From assembly GCF_001884235.1 (NCBI RefSeq), contig NZ_MAOI01000015.1, forward strand, positions 62,001 to 126,000: DNA of 64,000 nt, in the 5' to 3' direction. Below the pieces are notes generated by a model that did not search any database, was not told where the DNA came from, and worked only from the letters and a program-made list of their open reading frames with translations. The DNA is from Bacillus paramycoides (GTDB lineage Bacteria > Bacillota > Bacilli > Bacillales > Bacillaceae_G). Every line of letters begins with the position of its first letter. The first letter of the stretch is position 1. Made by a program: the position numbers and the translations under genes. Positions 61,629-64,000 of the stretch are shown here, piece by piece.

Positions 61629-62555
61629 TTATGGTAATGCCACCCGGTGAGTTGGCGAGATTGGTTTTAAATCGTAAGCACGACCGTTTTCATTGAAATA
61701 ATTTTCATATGATTTCTCGTATTCAGCGCTTACCTCACGACGTAATTTACGTTGTTGTTCTCGGTTTTCTGGACGAATATCAGGAATAGCTGATATTAGG
61801 CGCTTCGTATAGATGTGCTGTGGATTATTATAAATTTCTGCACTAGTTGCTTCTTCAACAATTCGTCCACGATACATTACACCGATTCGGTCACACATAT
61901 GGCGAATTACACCTAAATCATGACTAATGAATAAGTATGTTAGTCCGAGTTCAGCTTGTAAATCTTGTAAGAAGTTTAAAACTTGCGCTTGTACTGATAC
62001 GTCAAGTGCAGATACTGGCTCATCTGCAATAATAAGCTTCGGTTTTAATGTAAGTGCGCGTGCAATACCAATCCGCTGTCTTTGTCCACCGGAAAATTCA
62101 TGTGGATATTTATAAATAGACTCTGGATTTAACCCAACTTTATCAAGATAATCTTGAACAGCTCTACGCTCTTCATCAGGTGAGAGCTTCTCGAAATTCC
62201 GAAGTGGTTCTGCAATAATATCCATAACGCGTTTCTTTGGATTTAAGGATGAATATGGATCTTGGAAAATCATCTGAATATCTTTTCGTTGTTCTCTTAG
62301 TTCAGAGCGACTTAACTTTGTTAAATCTCTATTATTAAAATGAATGCTACCGCCTGTCGCTTTCGTTAAGTGCATAATTGCTTTTCCAGTTGTTGATTTG
62401 CCACTCCCGGATTCCCCAACGATTCCATACGTTTCACCGGGTTGTAATTCAAAGCTGACCCCATCAACAGCCCGTACGTAGTCTAATGTGCGACCGAAAA
62501 TACCACCTTTAATTGGAAAGTGTACTTTTAAATCTTCTACTTTAAGCAGTGCCAT
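61629..62555 (-). CDS. Oligopeptide ABC transporter ATPase (OppF/AppF type)
   Basis: A 308-residue ATPase. Walker A is G47-E-S-G-S-G-K-S-T55, signature FSGGQRQRIGIARALTL, Walker B KLIIADEPVSALDVSVQAQ. IFQDPYSSLNPKKRVMDIIAEPL is characteristic of OppF-type proteins. It overlaps the OppD-type gene by 14 bases and both drive peptide import. Contact with the signal peptide NprX is possible, since Opp systems import such peptides, but several Opp-like transporters exist in this group. Confidence 0.93.
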   Translation of the reverse strand: MALLKVEDLKVHFPIKGGIFGRTLDYVRAVDGVSFELQPGETYGIVGESGSGKSTTGKAIMHLTKATGGSIHFNNRDLTKLSRSELREQRKDIQMIFQDPYSSLNPKKRVMDIIAEPLRNFEKLSPDEERRAVQDYLDKVGLNPESIYKYPHEFSGGQRQRIGIARALTLKPKLIIADEPVSALDVSVQAQVLNFLQDLQAELGLTYLFISHDLGVIRHMCDRIGVMYRGRIVEEATSAEIYNNPQHIYTKRLISAIPDIRPENREQQRKLRREVSAEYEKSYENYFNENGRAYDLKPISPTHRVALP

Positions 62556-63561
62556 GAGTTACGTCATCTCCTTTCTTATGCTGGAAGTTGAAGTGCTTAT
62601 AGCAAGTACAACGTACCCAATGGTCTGGTTTTACTTCATGTAAAATAGGATTTTCTTCATGCTGATCTGGTCTAATCCATGGAATTCGAGCTTGGAATCG
62701 ACAACCCATGCGAGGAAGCTTCGCTAACGAAGGAACAACCCCTTGAATAACATGTAATTTTTCTTTTTCAGCATATGCAGATGGAATAGAATTTAATAAA
62801 GAGCGTGTATATGGATGAAGAGGGTTATTAAATATCTCTTCAACAGTTCCTGTTTCTACAATTTGTCCTGCATACATAACGACAATGCGATCAGCTGTTT
62901 CAGCGACAACACTTAAATCATGGGTAATTAAAATGATGCCCATTTTCGTTTGTTCTTGAATGGATCGTAATAAATCTAAAATTTGTGCTTGAATTGTTAC
63001 ATCTAGAGCGGTTGTCGGCTCATCTGCAATGATGAGTCCTGGCTTACAAGCAATTGCAATTGCGATAACAATTCTTTGTCTCATTCCGCCAGATAATTCG
63101 TGTGGGTATTGCTTATATGTAAGTTCTGGTTTTGGAATACCAACTTGATGGAGTAGTTCTAAGGTGCGTTCTTTCTTTTCTGCTTTCGAAAAGTTTGTGT
63201 GGTAGTCTAAGTTTTCTTCGATTTGTTTTCCAACTGTCATAAGAGGGTCGAGTGCTGTAAGAGGTTCTTGGAAAATCATTCCGATATTTGAACCACGTAC
63301 TTTATTTATTTCAGCAGTTGACATGCTAAGTAAATCTTTATCTCTATAATAAATTTGCCCTTGTAATTTTGTATTTGCTTCATTATGCAAGCGCATAATG
63401 GAAAGGGCAAGTGCACTTTTTCCGCATCCTGACTCACCAACGATCGCGACAATTTCATTTTCATGGACAGTTAAGGACACATCATCAACTGCTGCATGAT
63501 ATTGATCTTGTATGCGAAAGGAAGTCTGTAAGTTTTCAATACGAAGAAGTGGATTCTTCAT
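62542..63561 (-). CDS. Oligopeptide ABC transporter ATPase (OppD/AppD type)
   Basis: A 339-residue ATPase and first gene of the operon. Walker A is G42-E-S-G-C-G-K-S49, signature LSGGMRQRIVIAIAIAC, Walker B GLIIADEPTTALDVTIQAQ. In the C-terminal region, OppD relatives often carry a Cys-rich pattern (GCxF..RC......C...........C). Here GCRFQARIPW and VRCTC keep only the outer cysteines; the two inner positions are replaced, so an iron-sulfur cluster of that type is unlikely. GGAGGG precedes the ATG. Confidence 0.92.
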   Translation of the reverse strand: MKNPLLRIENLQTSFRIQDQYHAAVDDVSLTVHENEIVAIVGESGCGKSALALSIMRLHNEANTKLQGQIYYRDKDLLSMSTAEINKVRGSNIGMIFQEPLTALDPLMTVGKQIEENLDYHTNFSKAEKKERTLELLHQVGIPKPELTYKQYPHELSGGMRQRIVIAIAIACKPGLIIADEPTTALDVTIQAQILDLLRSIQEQTKMGIILITHDLSVVAETADRIVVMYAGQIVETGTVEEIFNNPLHPYTRSLLNSIPSAYAEKEKLHVIQGVVPSLAKLPRMGCRFQARIPWIRPDQHEENPILHEVKPDHWVRCTCYKHFNFQHKKGDDVTHGTA

Positions 63562-63707
63562 GGCTATCCCTCCATCTTTCTGAAAAGACTAAATATTTTG
63601 TATGTTGTTGTTATTTTAATATAAATTGACATTGTTTGACAAGAGTAAATATTCGAAAATCTTTTTATATAGAGATGAAGTGCAGTGATATAAGGAAAAA
63701 AACATTT

Positions 63708-63721
63708 TGAAAGCGCTAACA
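63708..63721. promoter_or_regulatory. cre site upstream of the oligopeptide operon
   Basis: TGAAAGCGCTAACA matches the cre consensus TGWAANCGNTNWCA at all 14 positions. It lies about 147 bases before the OppD-type gene, suggesting CcpA control of peptide uptake. Confidence 0.75.
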
Positions 63722-63772
63722 ATATCGATGTGGATTTATGAATTATTTGTAATAAAAAAGTAGTATATGTAG

Positions 63773-63813
63773 AAAAAAGAGAGGCGTCCTGGAAAGAACG
63801 GTCTCTCTTTTTT
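63773..63813 (-). terminator. Terminator of the GlpT-like gene
   Basis: AAAAAAGAGAG and CTCTCTTTTTT pair over 11 bp around a 19-base loop, 22 bases after the stop codon of the minus-strand transporter gene. Confidence 0.82.
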
Positions 63814-63834
63814 TTGTAAGTATAATAATAGTAC

Positions 63835-64000
63835 TTAAGCTTGTTTTTGCTTTGCAGATCCTGTATTTAAAGTAAGAGCAAGGAAGAACATTGCAAGTAC
63901 ACAAGAAGCAAGTAACAAAATGAAGCCGCCATCCCATCCGAATGCATCTACAATAAAGCCCATAGCTGCACTAGCAAAAGTAGCTCCGCCTAGGTAACCG
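63835..64000 (-). CDS. MFS transporter, GlpT/OPA-like, C-terminal end (partial)
   Basis: The last 55 codons before the TAA at 63837-63835 encode YLGGATFASAAMGFIVDAFG, then WDGGF, one hydrophobic helix and the polar tail LNTGSAKQKQA. The Y-L-G-G-x3-A-x2-A-G-like helix followed by G-W-D-G-G-F resembles the final helices of glycerol-3-phosphate/organophosphate antiporters. The gene starts outside the window on the minus strand, so substrate is uncertain. Confidence 0.65.
   Translation of the reverse strand, partial: GYLGGATFASAAMGFIVDAFGWDGGFILLLASCVLAMFFLALTLNTGSAKQKQA

Overview
The window reads as chromosome of a Bacillus cereus-group bacterium. The AT-rich composition, the nprR-nprX-nprA quorum-sensing protease locus, the small acid-soluble spore protein SspH, remnants of a GerA-type germination operon and three copies of a bcr1-like repeat all point to that group. 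No rRNA, tRNA, CRISPR array, prophage or intact insertion sequence was found.

Layout. 1-4 kb: end of an amino-acid permease, a methyltransferase-like gene, then a metal-responsive repressor and its Cd/Zn/Co-exporting ATPase (cadC-cadA) behind a consensus promoter carrying two operators. 4-9 kb: pncB, then nprR, nprX and nprA (sensor, signal peptide, secreted protease). 9-16.7 kb: envelope genes (VTT protein, VanW-domain protein, LCP ligase), a nucleoside transporter, a glyoxalase-fold protein and a CorC-type transporter. Among these sits a two-gene cassette for a lipoprotein with a bacterial RNase A-like toxin domain and a small immunity-type partner (10155-10962). 16.7-25 kb: aspA, lactate permease under two Rex boxes, a ResA-like thioredoxin with a probable ATT start, an ArsR regulator, sspH, a peptide transporter, and a Fur-controlled siderophore-uptake locus that has decayed to one ATPase. 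26-36 kb: threonine degradation (kbl-tdh), a Nudix protein, the VWA/MoxR pair yojO-yojN, cardiolipin synthase, glycine/histidine/tyrosine-rich small proteins, and a PAS-GGDEF-EAL protein. 36-42 kb: an amino-acid antiporter preceded by a histidine-coding leader peptide and attenuator, then the trehalose operon treR-treP-treA. 42-51.4 kb: a ruined gerABC operon, a CPBP protease, a kinase, alsT, the glutamine transporter glnQHMP, a second permease and an OsmC protein. 51.4-64 kb: WYL regulator and divergent reductase, a two-component system with a divergent lipoprotein, a STAS-domain fragment, a universal stress protein, a five-gene oligopeptide transporter and the end of a GlpT-like transporter.

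Three observations stand out. First, upstream of the antiporter at 36081-37475 lies an 18-codon leader with four consecutive His codons. It is followed by five RNA segments that can form mutually exclusive 1:2, 2:3, 3:4 and terminator helices, a classical translation-coupled attenuator where a T-box would be expected in Bacillus. Second, the RNase A-like lipoprotein keeps residues with the spacing of the CdiA-CT STECO31 active site, apparently as a membrane-tethered toxin without a large delivery protein. Third, the three bcr1-like repeats each begin at the 3' end of a gene. Their first 18 bases hold stop codons in all three frames, and each of the three genes uses a different one.

Starts were chosen by ribosome-binding-site spacing. 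All family assignments are from reading translated sequence; no database search was run.
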